Program-made: the position numbers and the translations under genes
The notes under the pieces: generated by a model
Told to the model about the DNA's origin: nothing
The model's input: only the letters and a program-made list of their open reading frames with translations
Database searches by the model: none
NCBI GenBank assembly: GCA_033439765.1
Contig: JAULSN010000011.1
Span: 682,001 to 746,000, forward strand
Origin: Lasiosphaeria ovina
Taxonomy: Eukaryota > Ascomycota > Sordariomycetes > Sordariales > Lasiosphaeriaceae
Length of the DNA: 64,000 nucleotides
Reading direction: 5' to 3'
Shown: positions 22,959-35,200 of the stretch, piece by piece
Numbering within the stretch: the first letter of the stretch is position 1
Layout: every line of letters begins with the position of its first letter

Positions 22959-25913
22959 GGCGGTAGCGTTTGGTTCAAGGGAGGCAAATGGTGGTGCTGT
23001 TTGACACAAGGACAGACAGATGCAAGATGAAAGAGAACGTTGGTCGCAGGCCAGGAGGTAGGGGGTGGAGCAAGACAGAGGTTCCGGAGCTGTCTCCTTG
23101 CTCGGCAACTGTTGTGTCATTATTAAGGGGGCAGTGCAGGCATGTCCTGGATAGACGAAGCGTGGATTGCGAAATGGATCACTTGCTGGGATGTCGGTGG
23201 AGAGACAGCGTTTGGATGCTCGCTTTGAGTTGGCAGGTGTGGAGCAAACAGGGATAATGCTGAAGTGCAGCTATCAAATCGACTACGCTTCTTCGTTATG
23301 GACGTGAAGGACAAACATAATGACGTTTTGTTTGATTGTTGTGCGAGTCGGGCAATTAGCATCAGAGTTTACGAAGGTGATGGTATTGTTGCTGTGACAA
23401 AGCAGGTGACTTCGTCATGGAAGCTAAACTGACGAACTTCAACTTTACGAGGCAGGTAGATCCTGCAGGCCATGAGCCTTGCTCGGGGGCTCTATCAGAC
23501 TCCCAATTGTTACCAATCGACCAAGGTATAGAGAGGCACCTACGGAATTAGCGAACCTGGACGATAATCAACCCTCCGTATCCGTACATGGCGGTCGGCA
23601 AACATCACAAAAAGCTCTCGCCTTCAACGACCAAGCATCCCGAATCTCACTCACGCCGCTGCTTGTGCAAGCCATTTTAGTGAGCGTCATTTTTGGCCGC
23701 ATTCGTGATGCTTTCTCTCCGCGGTCAAGTGACTCCGCTTGACGCCAGCGATCCAGCAAGAAAAGCGCCCGATGAATCAGCCCAACTGTTTGTTTTTGCT
23801 GGCTGCGTTTGGGCTTTGTTGGCTTTGTGCTGGCGAGCTTTGCCGTTGTTCCCTTTGTCCGATCCGTCGTTGTGAAGGCCCGCCTTTTTCGTTGTAATTA
23901 TAAATTCCAGCAGACGTCGTAGTCACAATCGCCGTCTTGTGCAAAACTTGCTCTCGTTGGCGTTTTGGTGTCCGTCGCATACGGCGTGGACAGCGTTAAC
24001 CATCTAGCGAACGGCCATTGCCTCCCGAGAGACAGACGCGTTTCATCCCATCAACCTGGGCTGTGGACATCGGGGCGGGGCACCTGGCGGGCAGCCGCCT
24101 ACGCCCCAGTACGATACGGTGCAGAGATTACACCGGTCTAGATGTATCAGGTCCAGCACCTATCTAAACAACGAACAGAGGGGGGGATCTGGGGATTTAG
24201 TCGAGTGGGATATTGGTGCGCGTTACAGTCCACCTTCCACAGAGGCTGCGGGTTCGAATCCCAGCAGCGACCGATTCTCTGAGGCATTTAGGCAACGTAC
24301 TATTCCCGCCGGGGGCTCGACAGAAATGCGGCCACTCACTTTGAATATACACGCCAAGGACCGTCGGTTGACCGTACCGGGGGAAGCTCTGTGGGTTTTT
24401 TTTTTTTTTTTTGACTTCTTCCAGAAGTCAGTCGTATGAGATAATAGATGTACGTATGTAGCATATAAAAAAAAATAGAATCCCCTGTTCCATAATACAA
24501 TCTAGAGCGAGGCCTAAATCGAGTCACGGGTCGTCATGCTGCGCTCGAAGTCGACGAAGGCGGTCTCTACCCTGTCAATCTAGACCAAAATGTTAGGAGA
24601 GAAGGACTTTTGGTTGGTGTCGGAGACTTATAATCACTATCGTTGCCGACAAAGGTGAAGAATATCATCGGGACCTCGACGGAAAACGAGGCATGGGGTT
24701 TTTGGAGACCGTTGTCCGACACTGGCGCCCCAAGGACCGAGGAAGGGAGATTACCCTGACCAAAATCCAGAAGGACAATGGCACACGAGAACTCGTTGAA
24801 GCTGAATTACTTCTGGCGTGCAAGAGCAAGCTTATAATCTCCAACATTGTGGCAAAACAGCAACATCTCAAGTACAAATGTGGGCACCCATCGGTAAGAA
24901 TTCTCTGGACCGACTATGGGCGAAGACTATGATCCTTAAGAGAGGGCAAGATGGCACGGCAGTCGCTGGCTAGCTAGAGGTCTCACCTGTCCCTCGGTCC
25001 AAACCCCAAAGAACACATGCAAGAGTCAGTAGTTTACTATCGTTACAGCAACGTTGGTGGTTACTGTCCAAAGGCGAAAGCATCGCCCCCCTACCGTATC
25101 TAGAGATAATAAGAGCATAAGTCATATTGGCAACAACAAATGCAGGGCTAGGAAAAGGGGAAAGTAGACGAAGGATGTCTGCGGAATGACGTAGTCAAAT
25201 TGATGCCACACCGTCCACTACCTTAGATACCTATCTACAGCCTACATAGCACCATGCTTTGTGAAGGCAGATGCTCAAGTTCCCAGAACACAGGGGTTCG
25301 GGGGCCCATCGTCCGCCGCCGCCGCCGCCGCCGCCGCCGCCCCCTCAGGATCTGGTACTCGGGCTGCCTCTGCTCGAGGTAGTCCCGCAAAGTCGGCCTC
25401 CAATTTGGATGTCGCGTTTTTCTTAGTCCCTGACATTTTCGTGCTGGCTCGTGACAGATACGAGGAAAGGCTGGGGGGAAGCAAATTGTCAGAATGAAGG
25501 TCGGACGCGGGAGGCGAGAATATCAAGCGGGGAGACGAAATAGAGCAGTGCTGGAAGACGAAGTGAGAAGGGGACTCTGGAAGGGTGGCTGTAGTCTAAA
25601 AGAGCACACCTCTTACTTGGCCTTGGGGACACCTCCAGGGTCTTGGACCGGACGAAAGACTCTGACGCTCGCCCTGGGTAGCAGTAAGGGCAGTTCACAG
25701 CACAGGAAGAGCTGCGAGATATGCGGATCTAACTGGGAGCTCTGTGCACTTGAGATGCTACCAACACTACTCAGCTGGAGCACAGGTAAATACGTAGGCA
25801 AGTAATGGTCAACTAAACAAAATAGGACAAAATAGATAGGGGAAAATAGTTCTTGGGTATCATAGTTCATTAGTATAAGACGTACTTGTGCGTACATCCA
25901 GCTCCAGCCCCGG
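22959..25913. other. Gene-poor 3 kb interval with tRNA-like element
   Basis: No recognised protein-coding gene. It holds a sequence with tRNA-like internal promoter boxes at 24198-24261, a T tract at about 24395-24411, a GCC trinucleotide repeat near 25314-25341, and a possible 53-codon minus-strand frame (25275-25436, MSGTKKNATSK followed by a polyalanine run made by the GCC repeat) that is too short and too simple to call a gene. Confidence 0.45.
24190..24411 (+). other. tRNA-like pol III element, possible tRNA relic or SINE
   Basis: TAGTCGAGTGG at 24198-24208 matches the tRNA A-box (TRGYNNANNNG). GGTTCGAATCC at 24251-24261 is a perfect B-box. Their spacing of about 50 bp is that of a tRNA gene. 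The expected acceptor stem and D-stem do not form, so this is not a functional tRNA by eye. About 130 bp downstream is a run of at least 17 T. A tRNA-derived head, unrelated body and homopolymer tail is the layout of a SINE, but a single copy cannot prove it. Confidence 0.35.
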
Positions 25914-26888
25914 CTACTTCTGCCGTATGTTCTTGGGCTTGCGCTTCTTGAACACCACTGCCGCAGCATCGCCTTCGTCCTTGGGAGCAAGAAGTTCCGG
26001 TGCCTTTTGCTCTATCGCGGCGGCTACTCCCATACCAACCTCGTCCTCGCTGGGCTCCTTTTTTATTGGCGGGATTCCCGCAGCCACCTCCTTCGTCTCC
26101 TCCCCGCCCATTTCCTTTTCCTCCGCCTTGCTATCGTCTGCCTTGTTATCCTCCGCCTTGCTATCGTCTGCCTTGTTATCCTCCGCATTGCTATCCTCAG
26201 CCTTGAGCTTGGGTGCCTCCGCAGTCTCTTCCTTTTTCGTCTTGACCAGCGGCCCGCTCAGCAACGCATCGAGCTCGGCGTCTTCGTCGGCGGGCAGCCT
26301 CTTGGAGTCGATGCCCCATCTGCGGGGTCTCTTGAACAGCCCCTTGATAGCTTCCTCCTGTTCCTTGTCTGCTTCTGTGCGCTCCCTCTCGCGCTTAACG
26401 CCCACGGCGCGTGCAGCATCAGAGATTTCTTCCTTGGCTTCTTCGGGCTCGCCATCGTCGGCCTTGATGATTCTTGTCGACGAGACGGTCCACTCGCCGG
26501 GCATGGCCAAGTCGCCTCTCAGCGGTGTTGGTATGTTGACGCCCATCTCGGCGAGCTGTTGTATCTGCCGTTTCCTGTCTTCTTCTGTGGCTTGCTGTAG
26601 CGGCGGCGCACCGCCCGACGTTGCTCTGCTGGGCAGGGCCCCGGGCCGCGCCGACGGGGCGCTGCTCTTGGAGACGATGCCATTCAGTCGCTCGACTTCT
26701 CGTTTGGCGCGGTCCTCGTCGCGCTCCTTCTGCTCGGCATTGCGCAGCAGGTCGCGGAGGGAGCGCTTGATTGCGCCCTGGTGCTTGCCCGTGGACTCGT
26801 GGTTGGCGCGCTCGAGGCCCGTGTCGCGCACGAAGATGGAGCAGTGCTTGCACCAGTATTTGGGCGTCGACTTCCAGTATTCCGACAT
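25914..26888 (-). CDS. U1-type zinc-finger protein, WBP4/FBP21-like
   Basis: Single-exon gene of 324 aa, ATG at 26888 (MSEYWKSTPKYWC). The frame is open further upstream but the extension is not protein-like and lacks a convincing start. The N-terminus has a matrin/U1-type C2H2 finger: C13-x2-C16-x13-H30-x5-H36, with the KYWC-HC and NHESTGKH signature of WW-domain-binding protein 4 (FBP21), a spliceosome-associated protein. A coiled-coil basic/acidic helix follows (residues 40-70). No WW domains are seen, as is usual for fungal homologues. Residues about 230-270 are an acidic low-complexity region built on a repeated NKADDSKAE unit. The C-terminus is basic (KRKPKNIRQK). Likely nuclear and tied to pre-mRNA splicing by homology. 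Finger and family call fairly firm, exact orthology inferred. Confidence 0.75.
   Translation of the reverse strand: MSEYWKSTPKYWCKHCSIFVRDTGLERANHESTGKHQGAIKRSLRDLLRNAEQKERDEDRAKREVERLNGIVSKSSAPSARPGALPSRATSGGAPPLQQATEEDRKRQIQQLAEMGVNIPTPLRGDLAMPGEWTVSSTRIIKADDGEPEEAKEEISDAARAVGVKRERERTEADKEQEEAIKGLFKRPRRWGIDSKRLPADEDAELDALLSGPLVKTKKEETAEAPKLKAEDSNAEDNKADDSKAEDNKADDSKAEEKEMGGEETKEVAAGIPPIKKEPSEDEVGMGVAAAIEQKAPELLAPKDEGDAAAVVFKKRKPKNIRQK
26121..26196 (-). repeat. In-frame 30-bp tandem repeat in the WBP4-like gene
   Basis: A 30 bp unit (CTCCGCCTTGCTATCGTCTG plus CCTTGTTATC on the plus strand) is present twice exactly at 26121-26150 and 26151-26180, with a partial third copy. It encodes the DNKADDSKAE repeat, so copy number changes would keep the frame. 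Confidence 0.9.
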
Positions 26889-27907
26889 GGCTGGTCGTAG
26901 GTTATCGAAAACGTGGGTGTTGGTGAGTCTTGAGAAGGTGCGCGTTGAGCCGGGTGGCAACGAAGATGAGCGCGGTGATGCTGCTTTTCTTTGGAGGTCG
27001 TTGGATGCGGGTTCTTACTGCAAGGTTAGCATAGCATGCGATGCGACCCGCGGGGTCAATTCCGGCTCGGCCTGCCTGCGCGTCCGAGCCCCACTTCTCT
27101 CTACAGGGGCCCTCACCCTCGACAGTCGGCACGACTTGTCTCGACACGACACTTGACCCATTCACGACATGCAGTCAAACAGAAGCGTTCACGCGCCAGC
27201 GTGCAGAGCCATCGGACAAGTCTGTCAAATTATTATTTTTTTGTTCGTTCTAGTGTCCTACATACAATACCGTTGTTATGTATTACCTTTTCCCGTCCGA
27301 ATCGCACAACACCCGTGCTCTCAAGGAGATGCTGAATTGCCTTCCAGTCCGTTCCTCCCATCGAGGAAAAAACGTTTTCCACCGTGGCGACGACAGCCCC
27401 CACCCCCCATAATAGAGCAAAAAGAAAACAAAAACAAGAAAAATAGAACAGAAAGCAACGCGGGGAAAAAAGAAGGAGCTCTTCCCATTTTTTCTCCTCC
27501 TCCCGATCAGATGTATCAAGATCCACGCTAGTCGCTTCCAGTGTGATTAATATTAACCCACGCGCTCTCTCTCGTGTCGTGTGGCCGGCATGGATGGGAT
27601 GCCTTTCCCTTCCTTCCCCAGATGAACCCGAAGAATTTTGTTATCCCCCTCCTTTGGCCTTCCCCAGAATGACCCAGAAAGAAAAAGACAGAAGAAAATC
27701 CTAAGCGTCGCTCCCGAGACGTGTGCGTTTTTGCGTCGGCAAAAAGCTATCGCCGACGACGTATACGCGCCTCGCCCGAAAACCTCCCATTATCCAGATC
27801 CAACCTCAGAAGAAAGTCGCTTCCGTTGAATGGCGTTAAAATGGCCTCGGTCGTGGGAAAAAAGAAGAGCTCCCATCCCCCAGCCAAACTCGCTTGAGCA
27901 TTGTCGA
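26889..27907. other. Intergenic, WBP4-like promoter to cell-wall gene 3' end
   Basis: 1 kb without recognisable coding. The part next to 26889 is the promoter and leader of the zinc-finger gene. A purine-rich stretch at 27417-27480 is mostly A and G. Nothing else is supported. Confidence 0.4.
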
Positions 27908-29204
27908 TCAGAGGAACCAAAAGGCGCCGACGACGCCGAGCACGAGAGCGACGGCTGAGCCGGCTTGGACGCGGCGGCCGGCTGCGCTGCCGACGGGCGG
28001 TGCGGTGGGGGGCGGGGACGGCTGGGCGATGACGCTGGTCTGCGGGACGCCGGTCGAGAAGGTGGTGCCGTTGGTGATTCCCGAGGCCGGGGGCGCAGGG
28101 ACCGACACGCTCACATTATGAGGCACCGAGACGCTGGGCACGGGCGGCGGGGGGAAGCTGGGCACGGGCGGCGGGGGGAGGCTGGGCACGGGCGCGGTCT
28201 CGCTGGCGGCGGGCGGCGGCGTCGCGATCGGCGTCACCTGGATCTGGCCGTCGGAGAACTGCGACACGGGCGGGGCGGGCGGGGCGAGCGTGGCGACCGG
28301 CGTGATGGACGCGCAGGGCGTGGTGTGGCCCTGGACTTGGCCTGGCAGAAGGTGAGAGAGTTAGTTTGAGGAACAGGCAAGCAAGCATGCGGACACAAGA
28401 AGGTGGCCAGAACGAAACAAAGGGCGTGAGCCGAGCAACGAACCACGACTCATGGCTTCGTGTTTGTCTGGGGGGTCAAGAACGGTGGGGGTGTGACTGA
28501 CCATCGCCAATCTGGCACATCGGAATCGCCTTAGTGGTGGTGACGACCTGCGGCTGGCCGTCGCCCAGAGGCACGACGACGGTGGTCTCGACGATCGAAG
28601 TACCGACAACGACGCCGGCATTACCCGCGGCGGAGTCCTCGCCTCCGCAAGGCATGACCAGGATCTCGACGGGCGAGCACTGGGCGGCCCAGTAGCGGTC
28701 GTACAGGTTGTAGAAGTTGCCCGAGGCGCACTGGTAGAAGACGGTCGAGCCGCCGAGGGCCAGCGTGCCGTTGCCGCACTTCGAGAAGCCGGCCGTGTAG
28801 ATGGCGCCCGCCTGTGGGGGGCCGTCGAACTGGAACTGGTAGTTGCTCGCGATGTATCCGATCCGACCCTGCGCGTCGCTGATGAGGCCGTCCGAGAGCC
28901 CCGCGACGAGGATGCCGTCGCCAGAGCAGCTGGCGCGCTTCTACGAGTGGGAAAAGACCCGAGTTAGTGACCGCGGTCGCGCTTGTTTCTGCGAGGGTGG
29001 TCGTGAGCTGCCGACACCACATACCTGGAAGAAGCTATCTCGCTTGGACTTGGATCCCGTCTCGACAATGGCGATCTCGAACTTGCCGTCGACGCTGGGT
29101 TGGCATCCGTCGGGCGCCGACTCCTTGGGCGAAATCTTGTCGGTGACGCCCTGGGCGACCGCAGAGGCCGCGGCGGCGAGGAGAGCTAGTGCTTGGTACT
29201 TCAT
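27908..29204 (-). CDS. PIR-type cell-wall protein with GPI-like C-terminus, three exons
   Basis: Model complement(join(27908..28341,28502..28940,29025..29204)), 350 aa. The introns are 83 bp (donor GTATGT, acceptor CGTAG) and 160 bp (donor GTCAGT, acceptor GCCAG). Splicing rebuilds CQIGDGQVQG, a PIR (protein with internal repeats) type motif; a second relative, SQFSDGQIQ, follows soon after. Residues 1-18 form a signal peptide (MKYQALALLAAAASAVAQ). A KR pair at the start of exon 2 (KRASCSGDG) is a plausible Kex2 cleavage site, as in PIR proteins. The cysteine-containing globular part (residues 60-200) precedes a Pro/Ser/Thr/Val-rich stalk with PPPPVPS repeats. The C-terminus ends in a hydrophobic GPI-type signal (SAVALVLGVVGAFWFL). 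It is expected to be secreted and bound covalently in the cell wall. Good confidence in family and topology. Confidence 0.85.
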
Positions 29205-32200
29205 ATTGACGCGATGTGGACGATGACCTCTTGCAGTAGGGAGCTACTTGGATTCTCGGTGGTGTTGGACTTTTTTAGGGACGAACACAAACGCGGCGCT
29301 GCCGGAGTGGGGGGTGTGTAGCGAGCGAGCGAAGGAAGGTGGCCGTGTTTCGCTGGTGCGAGGCGAAGGTGAGGTGTTAGTCAGGTCTGCGGGGGAGAGA
29401 GGTTTGGAATCGATCACGAGGGGCACAAGCAAACTAAGCTTGGGGAACGGGACGAAAGAGAGAAAAGGGAAAAGCCAGGTGCACTCGCGGCGGGCAGCAG
29501 AGACGAGGGGCTCCCATATATACGGCACTCGACCGATCCGTCCGTCTGCTTGAACACACATTACACCATGTGTCCATACGGTTACTCATGTTACCATTAC
29601 TCACAGTCTCCTCCGGTTTTAGCAACTTGCGTGTGTGTTCCTGTTTTTTCCCGCCCGCCCTGAACTCGGTGGACCACGACACAACACAACACCAGGTTTG
29701 AAGGTGGTCCATTGTCTGATGGCGGGCCTACCTGCCCAAGGTTGTACCCAGGTACATGCATGTACGGGAGTACATCCGGCTCTGCATTGGAGCCCCCTGC
29801 AGGCCCAGCGATCGCCCGCATGCACGCGAATCAGGATGCGGCGTACTTGGGTACTTGTTGCTATAGGTAGGGCTCTCCATCCAAGACGGGACCTAAAATA
29901 TTGTAGGTGGCAAACTTGGACGTGGGGCGGGGGTTGGGATGCATTTCCATCTGCACTTCATCACCGTGGGTACGATACCGTATTTGTGTACATACGTACA
30001 TGTACAGTACTGTATCCAGGTACACGTGTACCTTTCCAGAGTGATTCTCGGGCTGGATACCGACACATGCAGCACTACTGACTGCGTAAGGTTGGTAAGG
30101 TGGTGACTGGGAGCTGCCGGCCTCTGATGTCAGACGGCACTGAGGCATCGTACGTGACTGGGCACCCGGCGTGTCCTGACAGCCCGATACCTACCTAGCA
30201 ACCGGCAGCCAGAGGTGCACTAGAAGCCGCTTTCGGGTCCGAATCGCTTTGAACCTGGTGGAAGAGAACCTGCGGTGGTGCGTTTCTCAGAGCGCCCAAA
30301 CCATCCGTCCTTCAGGTAGCTAGCTGGAGGGATGTGCCCCGCAACACGGGCAGCGCAATTGGAGGAGGCCGCAGTCGCAGTGGAGATCCAGCTGCGTGGA
30401 TCAGCTACCTTAGGTCCATTCGGTTTTTTTAGCCACCACTGAGGCCGCTCGCTCGCAGTAGAGATGCGGGCGACTTCGAGTGTCGTGGCGTGGCCTCTCC
30501 GCTGCCTGAACAACACCCGACGACCGACCTCGCAGACGCATCACAATGGGAGCCGGAGACCACAAACACCTGCGTGCCGGAACACAGGTCCGAGTTGAAC
30601 TCAAGGTCCTGGGTGAAATACAGGGAGTTTCTAGGGACAACCTACCATGCTTGCATCCTCGAAAAGCCCGCGTTGCCATTATTTACCATCAATACACGCT
30701 ATTACGGATATTTTATGTGGTTGGTGTTTTGGAGGCCGACCCTGCCTGCTTGGGCCGGATATCCAAACGTGCCAGCTGGACCACCGACTTCAACACGCTA
30801 CTTGCAAGCCACACACCTTAGCTACAGCGCTGCCCGCTGCATTGCTTGTTGTCGCATAGCCAACCAGTGCCCACAGACGTGAGGACGGCAGCACGCTGCA
30901 GCAATGGCATCTGTAGCAACACAATGCACACTATGCACCTTGTATGCACTTTGGTGGCAGGATCGGGTTGCTGTTTGGTCGGCCAGCTTGGCCAGGAGGC
31001 GCACCACCTACGCCTCCCGCACCAATTGGCAGTTGCCGGGAGAGCGATGCGCTGGGAACATGAGCTTGCATCCCATCCCATCCCATCCAGGCGACGGATC
31101 CAGTTTACGAATCCAGTACTCCGTACGAAGCATCCGTACTCCGCAATTAATGAAGGTATGGATGTACTGGATAAACCACCGCTATTTTTCGTCTTCTCCT
31201 TTTGCTCGCTCCAAAGAAGAAGAAGGCTCGGGCTGCGGAGTATTCATCACATGTGTGTCTTGCTCCAGGGAGAAACAGTCTCGGCACATGGTCCCAGGCG
31301 GCCTTTTCCAGCGCTCTCGTTGGTACGAAGTACGGGTGGATACGGATACAAAAGCCCAGACCTCCCTTTCCATCCACGCGCGGTGGCTGGTGGTGTTGGG
31401 TGTCAAAATGTCTCCAATCGCCAGACTTCGCAGCTGTGCTTTTGGAGATGGCTGGAAGCGTGTGCGCTGCGCCTGTAAGCCCCGCAGCAACCACCAACAC
31501 GCAACACAACACACACACTAGGCCCCTCAACAAGCCCCTCACCACCAAGCTTAGGACGCCTCCTCTAACTGCTAAATCGCATGTATTTTCTAGCGCTCTC
31601 TTTAGACCCAAGAAGTTGGTGGAGAAGGCTGCACACATCATGCCGACATGGGCGTTTACTGTTATCTCCGCCAATGGCTTCCAGCTTTTCTTTCACGGTG
31701 CAGCTCTCCCGGTTCCAGTCTCTCCTGCATGACAAGAGAAAGGAGAACAAAAAGCAGGTATTCAAACTCTTTCCCCGCTCCCCCCTTTCCCTGCCTTGCC
31801 TTGCCCTGCCTTACTTCCCCGGCCGAAACGGCAGGACATGGACATTAACATTGACACTAGAAGACAGCCGGGAAACACGGAACAAAACCCCAAAGCTCCG
31901 AGCTTCGCTGCCAATGACATGCATTGCTTTTCACGGTGCTTTCTTCCATGAGTTTTCGCATGTTATTAGGTAGACCATGTCCGACCGACCCTGCCGTGAG
32001 CCCCGTGGCGATGACTTCATAGAGGTAAGTCCTTATTTCGACATCGATACCCGTCCACCCGGGAAGGACCTTCTCTACGCTTGCCGCGGCGGCCTGCCTC
32101 GGTGGAATTGGAAAAGAAAATGGAGGAATACGGAGCACGCACGCGTAGGTTCCACAAGCTCAAGCTAGTCCCGCCGGAGAGGCGCTCCCCTTTTTGGGGG

Positions 32201-35200
32201 TTCCAGGTTGTCTGTTTCGCAAATCCTGATCCCTTCCCTGCTTGGCTGTGGTGAAGTCTGAAGTGGAGCTGAGTGATCCCCTGGTGAGAAGAACGCTAAA
32301 GCGGCAAGCCACAGGACACAGAAAATGGCCGGTTGGCTGGTGGATGGCTTGATCTTCAGTGGCGCGGCACGCACTTGCCGGGCACCACTGTGCTGTGGGT
32401 GGGGCGCCCGTCGTTGTTTTCAGGGGAGCGATGATCTGCTCCGCGCTACAATCGCGGCCAAGAAAACAAGCTGCGCAATCGGCAGGAGAAGCCGAGCCGT
32501 CAATCAGTGCCGCGCAAGTCCTTTGATCTGTCCACTTCGGAGGCAAGTTTCAATCTCGAGCTTCTTGGGCTGACGGCGAAGATTATTCAATCTGGCAGCA
32601 AACGCGTGCGAGTCTGGGCCGGCGCCGCGTTGGCGGGGGACGGGTACCGAGGAGCGATGGACGGACGAACAAGAGCCTGAGGTGAAAGTACCTGCGACTT
32701 CTCATCTTCCATCTCTCTCGATTTCGGGTCACGTCAGCCAGCTTCCAGTCCGTCCTCGTTCAACCTCCCAATTTGCACGGTCGCACAAGGTGACGTGCCT
32801 TTCTGCGCCGTCCGTATCCAGAGGGAGGCAGATATGCAAACCTAGGCCGTTCGGATCGGCTGCTGGCCCGTTCTGACGTGCAGCCATCCATCCATGCCAA
32901 GGCCCTGTTTTTGGAGCGCCAAATAGATTGAGCCCGGGAATTGGCAGGACCTCGTGCGCATCTTGCCTCAACCCGACAGAAAGATTCTTGTCAATATCAG
33001 CAACAAAAGCCCCCGCGTAATTATGTATTGGTATCGACTCGGTGCTGGACCTGCAGCGGCACACCGATCGCCGGCAAATGGCGAAGATCGCATCGGCAGC
33101 GCGTATTACTCTGTCAACTGCCTCCAAAAATTGGGTGTACAGGTTAAGGCCCCTGTTGCGGCTTATTTACGGCTTGCTTGCACACCCCATTTTTAGAGGC
33201 AGTTGTCTGTTCGGACAGGCAGGTCGAGCCCACGGCTGCGGACCGAATGCTTGGCACCTGCAGGATCAATGACATCACCTCTCCGTGCCCTCTCCACAGT
33301 CATAAAACGGCTATTAATCCACCTCGACGCGAGATGTGTCCGCATTGAGAACTGTGAACGACAATCTGGGAGAGAATACTGGCTTTATCGGCTCTTTCTC
33401 CTTTTTGTTCAAGAGATGGACTTGTTTTGGGATACGAGATTCGCGGCCGAGCAGATTCTGGCATCCAAAACCTGACCTGACGTGACGTGTGACGGTGAGA
33501 AACAACTCTGGTCCAGACAGAGTACACGGTCACCAGCATCCATCCCCTCGGCATTGGTGCTACAGACATGGATGCCAAGCTCTATCTCTCTTTGGCCGGG
33601 CCCGTCGGTCTGTGTCCAGTTGCACACACCACACACAGACACGCACACAGACACGCACACGGCAAGCTTTCAAAACGAGGGAAAAAGAAGGGACAATCCA
33701 CGGATGCGATCCCAACCCATCTGCAAGCTTGATGCAGAACAGCGGCGAACACCATCCCAACCACTCAATCTGCAGCAAAACCCACGGCAAAACTACTGGG
33801 CGATCGATCTCTCGCTGGCCCGGCCCGCCCGGAGTCGACGTCCTGAAACAAAACAAAGAAAAGGTCAACAGCCCATGCCATGCATGCAGTGTGCCGTTGC
33901 ATGTTGCTCTGAGGCATCTCATTTTACCCTTTCTGGTGTGCGCGCTCGTCTGTCGTGCGCCGCGACTGCTTCAGCTCGCTGCTGCTACGTACCTACTCAT
34001 TAGCCTCTCTCGGCTCCGTCCCGCGGGACCTTTGTCGTGCTTGCATGCATGCCTGCATGTGAAGCTCAGATGCAGGGTCCCTGCGCGCGCGCGCGCGCGC
34101 CGCTGGATGCAAGACCATACATGTACTTGACTGGCGATTCTCCTACTGCGTAGTGTAGTGTTGCAGATCGGATCACGCTCGAGCGCAAGGCAGGGCGTTG
34201 CTGCGAGAGCCGCGCGCAGGGTTTTAGACCAGCCTTTGCCTGTTGCTCCTCTTGTAACCCTCCATGACAGACGTGTAGATCGCCCGTGATAACCGCCATG
34301 GCTACGCTTCGTCCCTGCACGTCTTGCGTGTTGTCGGCGGGACGTTATGTTGCAGTTGGTTGCCGTGGTTGTTGATGCTGCTTGGGAACGGAACATCAAA
34401 GCAAGAGATGGATGGCTGTGCGTTGCGTCACACACGGACGGGTATCGTCATAAATACTGCTGCTAATTATAGGTCTAGAGATCGAGTCGCACGCACGCAC
34501 GCACGCACCATGGCTGGCAGAGCAGAAAACACCAACTAACGGTCTGACCACCAGGTTGGATAATTATGGCCTTGCTCTCCCGCCAGAACTCTAGACTGTG
34601 CGTCTATCTAAGCCGTTTTTCTTTCGATAACGGCAGTCTGCCCGGGTAGGGGCGGTGTTTACAGTCTTGTCCAGTCAAAGCGGCAAAGACTAGTGACCCA
34701 TCTACTTGTGATTAACAGCCTGGCGGGGTAGGGGCTTGGCCATTTCATATCCAAGTCCGCCACACAATTATGACGGTATTTTCGATGATACATGAGTGAA
34801 GTCTGTTTGGTGTGCGTGCAGTGGCGAAGTTCCTGCCCCAGAATATGCTTGTCTCAAGTCGCAGTCATTCCGTTGTCTCGCCGTGAGGTAATTGATAGCA
34901 TCATTGAAGGATTGGAGTCTGGAATGGAATCGGTCATCAACCGCCACTGGTGCTTTCACAAGTGCGTGGTATTGAGTAGTGAATTTCTGGTCTGTGTGCG
35001 AGTGCGTGTGTTTGTGTGAGTTGCTGGCTCTTGTATGCTTTGCAACGCGACCTTGTATCCCTACCTGAACATCATTGATGATCTCAGTATGGTAATTAAT
35101 GATTACGGTCTCTGATGGTGCCAGTCGAGACGAGCGTGAATGAGCTAGGGAACTAGGGTCCGCATCCTTTCCTAATTGTAGGCATCGACCTGGTCGACCA

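Noticed and set aside
25275..25436. Possible 53-codon minus-strand gene with a polyalanine run
   Set aside because: Very short, half of it made by a GCC repeat, no neighbour exon with matching frame found.
25888..27156. 422-codon plus-strand frame opposite the WBP4-like gene
   Set aside because: Ser/Ala/Leu-rich shadow; the minus strand has a clear C2H2 finger.
30846..31732. Overlapping frames of 175-210 codons on both strands
   Set aside because: Mutually overlapping, no domain or codon pattern, no consistent splice partners.
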